This document shows positions 13,182-19,345 of a stretch of DNA of 19,345 nt, piece by piece. The position numbers and the translations under genes are program-made. Numbering within the stretch: position 1 is the stretch's first letter; each line of letters begins with the position of its first letter. The stretch is from Candidatus Omnitrophota bacterium (GTDB lineage: Bacteria > Omnitrophota > 4484-213), in assembly GCA_030639955.1 (NCBI GenBank), contig DAOWKH010000068.1, positions 1-19,345 of the forward strand. Reading direction: 5' to 3'. Below the pieces are notes generated by a model. That model was not told the origin of the DNA. It ran no database searches and saw nothing but the letters and a program-made list of their open reading frames with translations.

Positions 13182-13856
13182 TCAACTCCTTTTTATCTCA
13201 CAATTCCAGATTCCTAAATCATCTTTCAATATTATTATTGCTCCGAGGACGCCGCGAATCTTTTTAGCAAAATTCAAGCCTTTTTTAATATCCTTTTTTT
13301 CTCTGATTATATTAGCGGTGGCAGTAGCCGCTGCATCTGATAATATTGCTGAATTAGAAACAACTACTGCCGCATTTGCTTTGCCGGCGCTATAAGAATG
13401 ACCCACTGCTCCACTGGAGGTAGCGACACCATAGGGTTTAAGAGAAGGAAGAAGTTTCAGCCCAATCTTTTCGCTCAACCTGGACCTGCCGGCAAAGATC
13501 GAGAGCAACCTTTCTTCGCTACTTTGGAGGAAAATGTCACCGCCATTTTCCACAATAATCTCTGTTGAAAATCTCAATAAATTCTTTCCGATAAATTCAG
13601 CGATTGCCCCGGCTATCGCTGCCATTGGTCCTACTCCGCATAAGCTCGCTGCTTTAGACATTTCTTTAACAATAGAAGGAGCATCTCCTTTTACCTCTAC
13701 AGGTAAAAAACTTTCTTGCCAATAAGGGTATTTAGCAATATATCTTTCTACTTGTGTACGGTACCTTTTTACTAATTCACAGGACTTTGCTTTTAAATTA
13801 CAATCTGCATATATATTAAGGATTGTCTCTTTGTTTTTTATGTAAGTCCTTTTCAT
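13182..13856 (-). CDS. UPF0280 family protein (ApbE-like fold, COG2122)
   Basis: A 224-residue protein of the UPF0280 family, widespread in methanogens and some anaerobic bacteria, related to the ApbE flavin-transferase fold. Recognisable blocks are GDAPSIVKEMSKAASLCGVG (57-76) with GPMAAIAGAIAEFIG following, IIVENGGDIFL (99-109), SSGAVGHSYSAGKANAAVVV (147-166) and ILSDAAATATAN (170-181). No signal peptide or membrane helix. The family's biochemical role is unsettled; from memory, a Methanosarcina member (COG2122, MA1715) was linked genetically to sulfide use for homocysteine and cysteine synthesis. The neighbouring core methionine synthase genes make that link attractive. It starts with ATG directly after the TonB-like stop (TAAATG). 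Confidence 0.85.
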   Translation of the reverse strand: MKRTYIKNKETILNIYADCNLKAKSCELVKRYRTQVERYIAKYPYWQESFLPVEVKGDAPSIVKEMSKAASLCGVGPMAAIAGAIAEFIGKNLLRFSTEIIVENGGDIFLQSSEERLLSIFAGRSRLSEKIGLKLLPSLKPYGVATSSGAVGHSYSAGKANAAVVVSNSAILSDAAATATANIIREKKDIKKGLNFAKKIRGVLGAIIILKDDLGIWNCEIKRS

Positions 13857-14513
13857 TTACTCTATCTCGAAAGAAATAGGGATATTCAGACACAATTGTT
13901 TTTCCTTTATATGCGGCGGAAATGGCGAAAAAGGAGCTGCCCCCTTTACACTGCGCAAAGCTGCTTTATCCAGGTAATCATTGCCTGAGGATATTTTAAT
14001 CTCTATCTCTTTTAGATGGCCACCCCTTAAAACAGTAAAAGCGACATAAACCAATCCTTCACTTAAATTTCTTCTTGCCTGCTCAGGATAAACTGCTTTC
14101 TGTTTAATCTGTTCACTGATAAGCTGATAATAGCTTATTAAATTTCTTTCCTGCAAGGTCTTTTCTTGACGCTTCTGCTCTATGGCGACTTTCTCTTTTT
14201 TTCGCTCAGACAATACTTTTTTTCTGCTTACCCGACGTTTCTTTTTCGGCTCTTGCTTTTTTTTAACTTCTATTTTATCAATGCTAACCTCTTTTTTTTT
14301 ATTGTCAATCTTCTTCTCTCCTTTTTTTTCTTTAATCTTGGATATTTTCCTGGCTGCTATTTTAGTAGCGGTCTGTTGATAATATATAATCCGGGGAGAG
14401 GAAAAAGAGAGCGCATTAAAATGAGGAGAAAAACACAAAAAAAGAGCTATATGAATATTCAGAGAAAGCAAAAGACCTAAAGTAAATCTTTTTTTGGGAG
14501 AATTTAAACGCAC
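13857..14513 (-). CDS. TonB-like energy transducer
   Basis: The 218-residue protein has an N-terminal membrane helix (about 11-32, LGLLLSLNIHIALFLCF), a long Lys/Arg/Glu-rich linker (about 50-120) and a C-terminal TonB domain (about 130-218): YYQLISEQIKQKAVYPEQAR, GLVYVAFTVLRGGHLKEIEI, DYLDKAALRSVKGAAPFSPF and a closing NIPISFEIE strand. This is the architecture of TonB, which transmits proton-motive force to outer-membrane receptors, except that the linker is basic rather than proline-rich. It starts with GTG (14511-14513) inside the methionine synthase gene (10-base overlap). No ExbB, ExbD or receptor genes are in view, so its receptor is unknown. TonB among metabolic genes suggests uptake of a cofactor such as cobalamin, which is only an inference. 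Confidence 0.84.
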   Translation of the reverse strand: MRLNSPKKRFTLGLLLSLNIHIALFLCFSPHFNALSFSSPRIIYYQQTATKIAARKISKIKEKKGEKKIDNKKKEVSIDKIEVKKKQEPKKKRRVSRKKVLSERKKEKVAIEQKRQEKTLQERNLISYYQLISEQIKQKAVYPEQARRNLSEGLVYVAFTVLRGGHLKEIEIKISSGNDYLDKAALRSVKGAAPFSPFPPHIKEKQLCLNIPISFEIE

Positions 14514-15466
14514 TCCTCTCTCATCTCCTTAGCCGCTTCCACCATTACCTTTAATTTTGCTATACTTTCTTCTTTTGTGCGCGTCTTCAGGCCGCAGTCA
14601 GGGTCAACAAAAATCTGCTCGGGTTTAAACACCTCAAGGGCTTTTCGTAAATTCTCTTTAATCTCTTGTTTACTTTCTATCCTGTGTGAATGGACATCGA
14701 TAACCCCTAAGCCAATTTGTTTATTAAATCCTCCTTTTTCTTTGATAAGCTGCAAAAGGAGAAACTGGCGGTTGGCAAACTCTAAATCAAACTGCTGGAC
14801 AGCTAATTCCAGCATTTTGGGGTAAATTTTTTCAAAATCGCCATAGCAGATATGGGTAATGGTAGTTGCTTTTAAACCGGAACTGGCAATCTTCATCGCC
14901 TCAATAGCCAAATCAATCTCCTCGGGATGGGTAGGAACTGCCGGCTCATCAATCTGAATATACTTTGCCCCGGCATTTTCTAAATCTAATGCCTCTTTAT
15001 GAATTGCCTCGGCTAAATCTAAAATTAGAGAGCGGCGGTCGGGATAATATTCATTAAACGACCAATCAGCCATTGTATAGGGACCGGTAAGCATCCCTTT
15101 AACCGGCTTTTTGGTCAAACCCTGAGCAAATTTAAACATTTCCAAAGTAATCGGATTTTCTCTTTTTATTTTCTCGATAACTATCGGTTTGCGATAATAG
15201 CGGTTGCCATAACTACGCACCAAACCACTAATTTTAAAACCCTGTAAATTTTCAGCAAAATATGTAGCCATATCGCCACGATACATCTCTCCGTCAACCA
15301 GAATATCCAGACCAATTTCTTCCTGAATTTCTATCCACTCGGCAGTGGCTTTTTTTTCTAATTCTTTTAGTTGCTCGCGGCTAATTTTATTCTGACGAAA
15401 ATCAGTGCGGGCTTTTTTTAGATAATCCGGTTTGGGGAAACTTCCTACTGTGGTTGTCTTTAGCAT
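14504..15466 (-). CDS. Core-type (folate-independent) methionine synthase, MetE C-domain only
   Basis: A 320-residue homolog of only the C-terminal half of MetE. It has the N-terminal TTTVGSFPKP (4-13), QIDEPA (171-176) and all four expected zinc ligands: His205 and Cys207 in THICYGDF, Glu229 in FDLEF and Cys291 in DPDCGLKTR. Short MetE-like enzymes of archaea and some anaerobic bacteria transfer a methyl group from methylcobalamin or a corrinoid protein, rather than from methyl-folate, to homocysteine. The lack of the MetE N-domain, which binds polyglutamyl folate in classical MetE, supports the same here. The corrinoid partner is not in the window. ATG overlaps the end of the paralog by 7 bases. 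Confidence 0.88.
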   Translation of the reverse strand: MLKTTTVGSFPKPDYLKKARTDFRQNKISREQLKELEKKATAEWIEIQEEIGLDILVDGEMYRGDMATYFAENLQGFKISGLVRSYGNRYYRKPIVIEKIKRENPITLEMFKFAQGLTKKPVKGMLTGPYTMADWSFNEYYPDRRSLILDLAEAIHKEALDLENAGAKYIQIDEPAVPTHPEEIDLAIEAMKIASSGLKATTITHICYGDFEKIYPKMLELAVQQFDLEFANRQFLLLQLIKEKGGFNKQIGLGVIDVHSHRIESKQEIKENLRKALEVFKPEQIFVDPDCGLKTRTKEESIAKLKVMVEAAKEMREECV

Positions 15467-16419
15467 TGTCTTACCGCCTCTACCATATTTTTAATCTTTG
15501 CCAAAGCAACTTGATGCGGCAAAAATTCTAAATTACAATTCGGACTGAGATAAATATTTGCCTCGGAAATTAAGTTGCTTATTTCGCTTAATATTTTCTT
15601 CAGCTCTTTTTTATCCTCTAACTTTGTATTGCGGGCATCTATACAGCCAAGGGTTAACTCTTTATCCCAAGGATTCTGGCTTAAAAATTGAAAAATAGTT
15701 TGTAAATTATCATCAGTTATCGCATCCAAAACCAAACCGTCAACCGGAAAATCAACCAAAGAGGAAAGGCAATCATTCAGGGGTGAAAAATAAAGAGAAA
15801 GAACGATTTTTTTGTTCAATTCTTGTTTTATTTTCTGGAACTCTTTTTTTACTAATTCGATTTTCTCGGGGAATAAAAGTAGGGACGGTTCATCAAATTG
15901 AATTACTTCCGCATAATCGGCGAGCTCCTTTGCTTCCTGAATTAAAGCAGTAGTTAAATCGGCAAGCAATTCCTCTTCTGAAGAATAAAATCTATTTTCG
16001 CTTAATTTAGCAAAGGTGAACGGACCGGGCAGAATTGCCTTCAGAGATTTATTGGCAACAGATTTAGCAAATCTTAAATCTTTTATATACTCAGAAGGAG
16101 AAAAAACGATTTTCTGCTCAATTATCGGATGGCGGTAATAGGTATTGTTATCAAAAAATCTTTCCAGTCCCCCGCGGCGAATCCCCTGCCAGGCCTGGGC
16201 AAAGGGAGAAAAGAGGTCCTCGAAGACAATCAGGCCATCACCGATTAAATCCAAACCGGCATCCTCCTGTTCTCTAATTACCCGCCTGATGGTTTCTTGC
16301 TTAATTTTATTCAACTCCTGGCGGTCAATCTCTTTTTTCTCAAAGCGGTGAATCGCCTGGCGCAGATTCGGCTGCTTGTCGCTAATTTTCGGATAGCTTC
16401 CGTTAATTGTAATTTTCAT
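15460..16419 (-). CDS. MetE-like paralog with lost zinc ligands
   Basis: A 319-residue protein with the same fold and motifs as the next gene: ITINGSYP start, GDGLIVF near 60, PGPFTFAKL (131-139), IQFDEPS (173-179). At the positions of the zinc ligands His-x-Cys the protein has LSLYFSP (around 207-213), Glu is replaced by LDA (231-233), and only the C-terminal Cys295 (SPNCNLE) remains. It is therefore unlikely to bind catalytic zinc in the usual way and may be a regulatory or structural partner, or have a different activity. I chose the ATG at 16417-16419 (MKITINGSYP) because the family starts there; an upstream frame start at 16440 adds seven unlikely residues. It overlaps the thyX end by 17 bases. 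Confidence 0.85.
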   Translation of the reverse strand: MKITINGSYPKISDKQPNLRQAIHRFEKKEIDRQELNKIKQETIRRVIREQEDAGLDLIGDGLIVFEDLFSPFAQAWQGIRRGGLERFFDNNTYYRHPIIEQKIVFSPSEYIKDLRFAKSVANKSLKAILPGPFTFAKLSENRFYSSEEELLADLTTALIQEAKELADYAEVIQFDEPSLLLFPEKIELVKKEFQKIKQELNKKIVLSLYFSPLNDCLSSLVDFPVDGLVLDAITDDNLQTIFQFLSQNPWDKELTLGCIDARNTKLEDKKELKKILSEISNLISEANIYLSPNCNLEFLPHQVALAKIKNMVEAVRQC

Positions 16420-17008
16420 TTTTAAAAATAACCGAGGCAACTTTGCGTGCCTCTTTTAGCATCAGATTAGCCATCTGGCGAATTTCCCATTGACTATTTT
16501 TAGCGCATCTTAATTTAAAGAAATGCAAGAGTTCGCGGGCATTCATTGTCACGATTATCTTTGTCTCGCAGGCATTGGGTAATAAAAAGCGGGCATCCTC
16601 GGCCGGAATACCGTTATCTAAAAGTTTGGCATAAGCCGCGTTTATATCTTTGATTACCTTTTCAAAAACTGCCTTTAATTTCTTTTTCTTCTTTATAGTG
16701 GGAGGAATTATATATTCAAAGTTCCTCTTTTTTACATACCTTTGACTTTGCTGAGAAAAAGAGGCGATTCTGTGCCGCACCAACTGATGCGAGGTAACCC
16801 GTGAAATCCCCTCGATAGCAAAGGTAAAACTGCTATGTTCGATAACCGAAAGGTGGCCAAGTTTGATAATTTTCTCGATAAACCTCTTTTCTTCCTGCGG
16901 GGTTATCTTCTCTAAATCTTTGAGCGAAGATTTTGCATAGCAAAGCTTGCCGGGAATTGCCGCGGTTTTTTGTGGATGCGGGGTATAGTTTATTAGCTTT
17001 ACTTTCAC
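16403..17008 (-). CDS. thyX: Flavin-dependent thymidylate synthase (ThyX)
   Basis: Makes dTMP from dUMP with methylene-tetrahydrofolate and FAD/NADPH. The 201-residue protein carries the diagnostic RHRxxSxxxxSxR motif as RHRIASFSQQSQR (78-90), HLSVIEHSS (52-60), and a C-terminal block with LLPNACETK and NARELLHFFKLR. The start was set at GTG (17006-17008), giving KVKLINYTPHP as in relatives. The longer frame start at 17029 would put the -10 box and the expected transcription start inside the coding region. No Shine-Dalgarno precedes GTG, and the promoter is only nine bases away. It leads a tightly overlapping run of genes. Using ThyX instead of ThyA is common in anaerobes and preserves the reduced-folate pool. 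Confidence 0.94.
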   Translation of the reverse strand: MKVKLINYTPHPQKTAAIPGKLCYAKSSLKDLEKITPQEEKRFIEKIIKLGHLSVIEHSSFTFAIEGISRVTSHQLVRHRIASFSQQSQRYVKKRNFEYIIPPTIKKKKKLKAVFEKVIKDINAAYAKLLDNGIPAEDARFLLPNACETKIIVTMNARELLHFFKLRCAKNSQWEIRQMANLMLKEARKVASVIFKNENYN

Positions 17009-17017
17009 GATGGCTAA

Positions 17018-17046
17018 ATAATAGCACATTTTGGAATAAAAAACAA
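17018..17046 (-). promoter_or_regulatory. Promoter for thyX operon, near-leaderless
   Basis: On the minus strand, TTGTTT (17046-17041), 17-base spacer, then TATTAT (17023-17018) with an extended TGC (17026-17024) before it. Only nine bases (17017-17009) separate the -10 box from the GTG start at 17008, so the mRNA begins about one or two bases before the start codon, or at it. Confidence 0.7.
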
Positions 17047-17064
17047 GATTTTTTTTAAAAATTG

Positions 17065-17073
17065 TGATATAAT
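17065..17073 (+). promoter_or_regulatory. Promoter for pckG, near-leaderless
   Basis: TGATATAAT (17065-17073) is an extended -10 element (TG, one base, TATAAT). No good -35 box is present. Nine bases (17074-17082, ACTCCCCTA) separate it from the ATG, and there is no Shine-Dalgarno in them. The transcript should be leaderless or start within a few bases of the ATG. Confidence 0.7.
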
Positions 17074-17082
17074 ACTCCCCTA

Positions 17083-18870
17083 ATGGAAAAATACTTAAAA
17101 TTACTTAAAACAAAATGCAACCAAGAAAACTATCAGAAATTGATAGGTTTAAATAACCCTGCCCTGCTTGATTTTGTCGGGGAATATGTAGGACTCTGCA
17201 ATCCTCTTTCGGTCTTTGTGCGCAGCGATTCAGCCGAAGACGCTCAATATATAAGAAACAAGGCAAAGGAATTGGGTGAGGAAAAGCAACTTGCCATAGG
17301 CGGGCATACTGTTCATTTTGATGGTCCTCACGACCAGGCAAGGGATAAGCAGAGGACAAAATTTCTTCTAAGTAAAGGTGAAAACCTCGGTTCTGATATC
17401 AATTCTATAGATAGAGAAAAAGGAATTACCGAAATTCAGGGTCTATTAAAAGGAACTATGGCCGGGAAAGAGATGTTTGTTTTATTTCTCTGCCTCGGAC
17501 CGATAGACTCAGATTTCTCTATCTACGCTCTTCAAATTACTGACTCGGCCTATGTAGCCCACTCCGAGGATATTCTCTACCGCTCGGCTTATGAAGCATT
17601 CAAGAAAAAGGAGAGCGAGATAGAATTTTTTAGATTCGTGCATTCTGCCGGAGAGTTAGAAAACAATGTAAGCAAAAATACCGATAAGAGAAGGGTATAT
17701 ATAGACCTTTGCGAGAATATTGTCTGGACAACCAATAGCCAATATGCCGGAAATACTGTGGGTTTGAAGAAATTGGCTCTGCGTCTTGCAATAAGAAAAG
17801 CAGACGAAAAGGCCTGGCTTGCCGAACATATGTTTGTTATGGGGATTGGCGGCGTCAACAATAGAAAAACCTATTTTACGGGCGCCTTTCCCAGCGCCTG
17901 CGGCAAAACCTCCACCTGTATGGTAGAAGGAGAAAGCATAGTAGGAGATGATATTGCTTATTTGCGAAAAAAAGAAGGTAAGCTATTTGCGGTAAATGTA
18001 GAAAGGGGGATATTCGGGATAATCAGGGATGTGAATCCACAAAACGACCCTCTAATCTGGCAGGCATTGACCACATCGGGTGAGGTCATCTTCTCCAATG
18101 TCTTGGCCAAAGACGGCATTCCCTATTGGCTGGACGATGGAAAAGTTCACCCTGATAAAGAAACGGACTCTACTATTTTTCCCCACCCCAATGCCAGATA
18201 TACCATTAGATTGAAAACGCTGAAAAACTGCGACCCGAAGTTAGAAAATCCCGAGGGCGTGGAGGTCAAGGGAATAATCTATGGCGGCCGCGACTCGCAG
18301 GCCTGGCCATCGATATTTGAGAGTTTTGATTGGAAACACGGCTTAATAACTATCGCTGCTTCCTTAGAATCAGAAACCACCGCTGCTACTCTGGGAAAGC
18401 AAGGGGTCCGAAAATTCAATCCGATGGCAAATCTGGACTTTCTTTCCATACCCCTTGAGAGATATATCAAAAACTATTTGCAATTTGCAAAGGATTTAGC
18501 TCATCCGCCCGCTATCTTTGGGGTGAACTATTTTTTGCGGAATGAGAACGGCGATTATCTGAGTGCGATAGAGGATAAAAGGGTCTGGCTCAAATGGATG
18601 GAATTAAGAGTGCATAAGGAAATAGAAGCGATTGAAAGCCCGATTGGATTCCTTCCTCGCTATGAAGACCTCAAAAGATTATTTAAGCAAGTGCTGGGCA
18701 AGGATTATTCAGAGAGCAATTATCAGAAAGAATTTAATTTAAGGATTGACGAAAATCTGGCAAAAGTTGAAAGGATTATAGAAATTTATAAAACAAAAGT
18801 CGCTGATGCCCCTAAGATTTTGTTTGAGATTTTGGAGGAACAAAAAAAGCGGCTACAAGAGAAAAACTAA
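17083..18870 (+). CDS. pckG: Phosphoenolpyruvate carboxykinase (GTP), divergent
   Basis: Interconverts oxaloacetate plus GTP with PEP plus CO2, linking the citrate-cycle C4 pool to gluconeogenesis. The 595-residue protein has the kinase P-loop ACGKTS (272-277, with the conserved Cys273), GDDIAYL (288-294), FDGPHDQARD with the oxaloacetate-binding Arg near 87, EHMFVMGI with His249, NPQNDPLIW, GGRDSQAWPS and the lid-like ETTAATLGKQG region. Length matches GTP-type rather than ATP-type enzymes. Several blocks differ from the animal/actinobacterial form (GGR then DSQAWPS instead of RPEGVPL; ETTAATLGKQG instead of SEATAAAEHKG), so it belongs to a distant branch. It starts 74 bases from thyX in a divergent promoter region. 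Coupled with gap it fits a gluconeogenic life-style or a reverse, CO2-fixing role, which is inferred. Confidence 0.93.
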   Translation: MEKYLKLLKTKCNQENYQKLIGLNNPALLDFVGEYVGLCNPLSVFVRSDSAEDAQYIRNKAKELGEEKQLAIGGHTVHFDGPHDQARDKQRTKFLLSKGENLGSDINSIDREKGITEIQGLLKGTMAGKEMFVLFLCLGPIDSDFSIYALQITDSAYVAHSEDILYRSAYEAFKKKESEIEFFRFVHSAGELENNVSKNTDKRRVYIDLCENIVWTTNSQYAGNTVGLKKLALRLAIRKADEKAWLAEHMFVMGIGGVNNRKTYFTGAFPSACGKTSTCMVEGESIVGDDIAYLRKKEGKLFAVNVERGIFGIIRDVNPQNDPLIWQALTTSGEVIFSNVLAKDGIPYWLDDGKVHPDKETDSTIFPHPNARYTIRLKTLKNCDPKLENPEGVEVKGIIYGGRDSQAWPSIFESFDWKHGLITIAASLESETTAATLGKQGVRKFNPMANLDFLSIPLERYIKNYLQFAKDLAHPPAIFGVNYFLRNENGDYLSAIEDKRVWLKWMELRVHKEIEAIESPIGFLPRYEDLKRLFKQVLGKDYSESNYQKEFNLRIDENLAKVERIIEIYKTKVADAPKILFEILEEQKKRLQEKN

Positions 18871-18871
18871 C

Positions 18872-18900
18872 CCCACTTGCACCGCGTAGGTGCAAGTGGG
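18872..18900. repeat. 12-bp-stem hairpin between pckG and purC
   Basis: CCCACTTGCACC (18872-18883), loop GCGTA, GGTGCAAGTGGG (18889-18900), an exact 12-bp stem placed one base after the pckG stop. No T-tract follows (TATAAATTATG), so it does not look like an intrinsic terminator. The right arm ends in AGTGGG, the only ribosome-binding-like sequence before purC, so the hairpin could limit purC translation or protect the pckG mRNA end. Confidence 0.8.
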
Positions 18901-18908
18901 TATAAATT

Positions 18909-19345
18909 ATGCCAATGGTAGAGCAAACATTGCAATTTAGCGACCTTCCAGATGTCAAGTTTTTCAAAAGAGGAAAGGTCCGGGATATCTATGATTTAGG
19001 CGATAAACTCCTGATTATCTCCACCGACAGAATATCCTGTTTTGATGTTGTCCTGCCTACCGGCATTCCTCGCAAAGGCGAAGTGCTGACCAAACTCTCG
19101 GTATTCTGGTTCGGCTGGACAAAAGATATTATCGCCAATCATCTGCTCACTGCCGATGTAGATAACTTCCCTTCTGCTTTATTAAAGTATAAACAAATCT
19201 TAAACAGCCGCTCGATGCTGGTAAAAAAGGCAGAGTCCATTCCGGTGGAATGCGTAGTTCGGGGCTATTTAGCCGGCTCAGGTTGGAAAGAATATCAACA
19301 GAGCCAATCTATTTGTGGAATCAACCTGCCCAGAGGTCTTAAACA
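18909..19345 (+). CDS. purC: SAICAR synthase (PurC), 5' part, truncated by window
   Basis: Phosphoribosylaminoimidazole-succinocarboxamide synthase of purine synthesis: ATP-dependent joining of CAIR and aspartate. The visible 145 codons contain RGKVRDIYD (21-29), LLIISTDRISCFDVVLPTGI (34-53), NSRSMLVKKAE (99-109), and VECVVRGYLAGSGWKEY (113-129), the conserved substrate and ATP-binding blocks; no stop occurs before the window end. I chose the first ATG (18909-18911); AGTGGG lies about eight bases upstream, and a second ATG two codons later would be too far from it. It may be co-transcribed with pckG across the hairpin. Confidence 0.93.
   Translation, partial: MPMVEQTLQFSDLPDVKFFKRGKVRDIYDLGDKLLIISTDRISCFDVVLPTGIPRKGEVLTKLSVFWFGWTKDIIANHLLTADVDNFPSALLKYKQILNSRSMLVKKAESIPVECVVRGYLAGSGWKEYQQSQSICGINLPRGLK

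Noticed and set aside
13177..13185. rpsU start at TTG 13183-13185
   Set aside because: It abuts the AGGAG site with no spacing; the TTG at 13174-13176 is 9 bases away and matches the family N-terminus.
17009..17029. Longer thyX start at ATG 17027-17029
   Set aside because: It would place the -10 box TATTAT inside the coding region, and adds seven residues not seen before the conserved KVKLINYTP start.
16420..17082. Riboswitch (SAM, cobalamin) controlling the methionine synthase genes
   Set aside because: The genes overlap thyX and the thyX leader is only a few bases long, leaving no room for a leader RNA.
18872..18900. Rho-independent terminator after pckG
   Set aside because: Stem is strong but there is no following T-tract; purC starts 8 bases later on the same strand.

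Overview
This window looks like part of the chromosome of an uncultivated, anaerobic, diderm (Gram-negative-type) bacterium of moderately low GC content. The diderm inference rests on an Mla/MCE lipid-transport ABC set, a TonB-like protein and a GspF/PilC-type secretion platform protein. A folate-independent 'core' methionine synthase, a UPF0280 protein (a family best known from methanogens), flavin-dependent ThyX and a GTP-type PEP carboxykinase fit an anaerobe. The gene style and abundant small intergenic repeats recall Omnitrophota-like genomes, but that placement is an inference from style, not a phylogeny.

Layout. From 1 to about 145 lies the 3' tail of an IS30-family insertion sequence on the + strand, followed by a repeat-rich, AT-rich intergenic stretch (to 393). 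From 394 to 17008 nineteen genes all read on the minus strand, so in transcription order (right to left) they are: thyX, a degenerate MetE-like paralog, core methionine synthase, TonB-like, UPF0280, rpsU; then gspF/pilC; then clpC, mlaE, mlaF, mlaD, gap, a Pol-beta-type nucleotidyltransferase, a small partner protein, ugd, UDP-glucuronate decarboxylase, a small SMR/EamA-type transporter; then a MarR-type EPS regulator with its own strong promoter, rfbA and rfbC. A 74-bp divergent promoter region (17009-17082) separates this block from pckG and purC on the + strand; purC runs off the right edge.

How the genes work together. The left third is a surface-polysaccharide precursor block: RfbA and RfbC (two of the four dTDP-rhamnose steps; RfbB and RfbD are not here), Ugd plus the decarboxylase (UDP-glucose to UDP-glucuronate to UDP-xylose), a four-helix SMR-like membrane protein of the kind that flips lipid-linked sugars, and an EPS-type MarR regulator. 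The middle contains protein quality control (ClpC) coupled to envelope phospholipid transport (MlaEFD) and central glycolysis (gap). The right part is one-carbon, sulfur and nucleotide metabolism (ThyX, two MetE-like proteins, UPF0280) coupled to TonB and ribosomal protein bS21, and then gluconeogenesis (PckG) and purine synthesis (PurC). Gene ends overlap or abut at most junctions (ATGA, GTGA, TAAATG), so translational coupling is pervasive.

The most unusual signals are structural. There is a cloverleaf-like nested palindrome that supplies both the stop codon of the MarR gene and the ribosome binding site of rfbA. There are two short palindromes apparently inserted in frame near the N-termini of enzymes. 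Several intergenic stretches are built from short-period degenerate repeats folded back as inverted arms. Three promoters are so close to their start codons that the mRNAs should be leaderless or nearly so.
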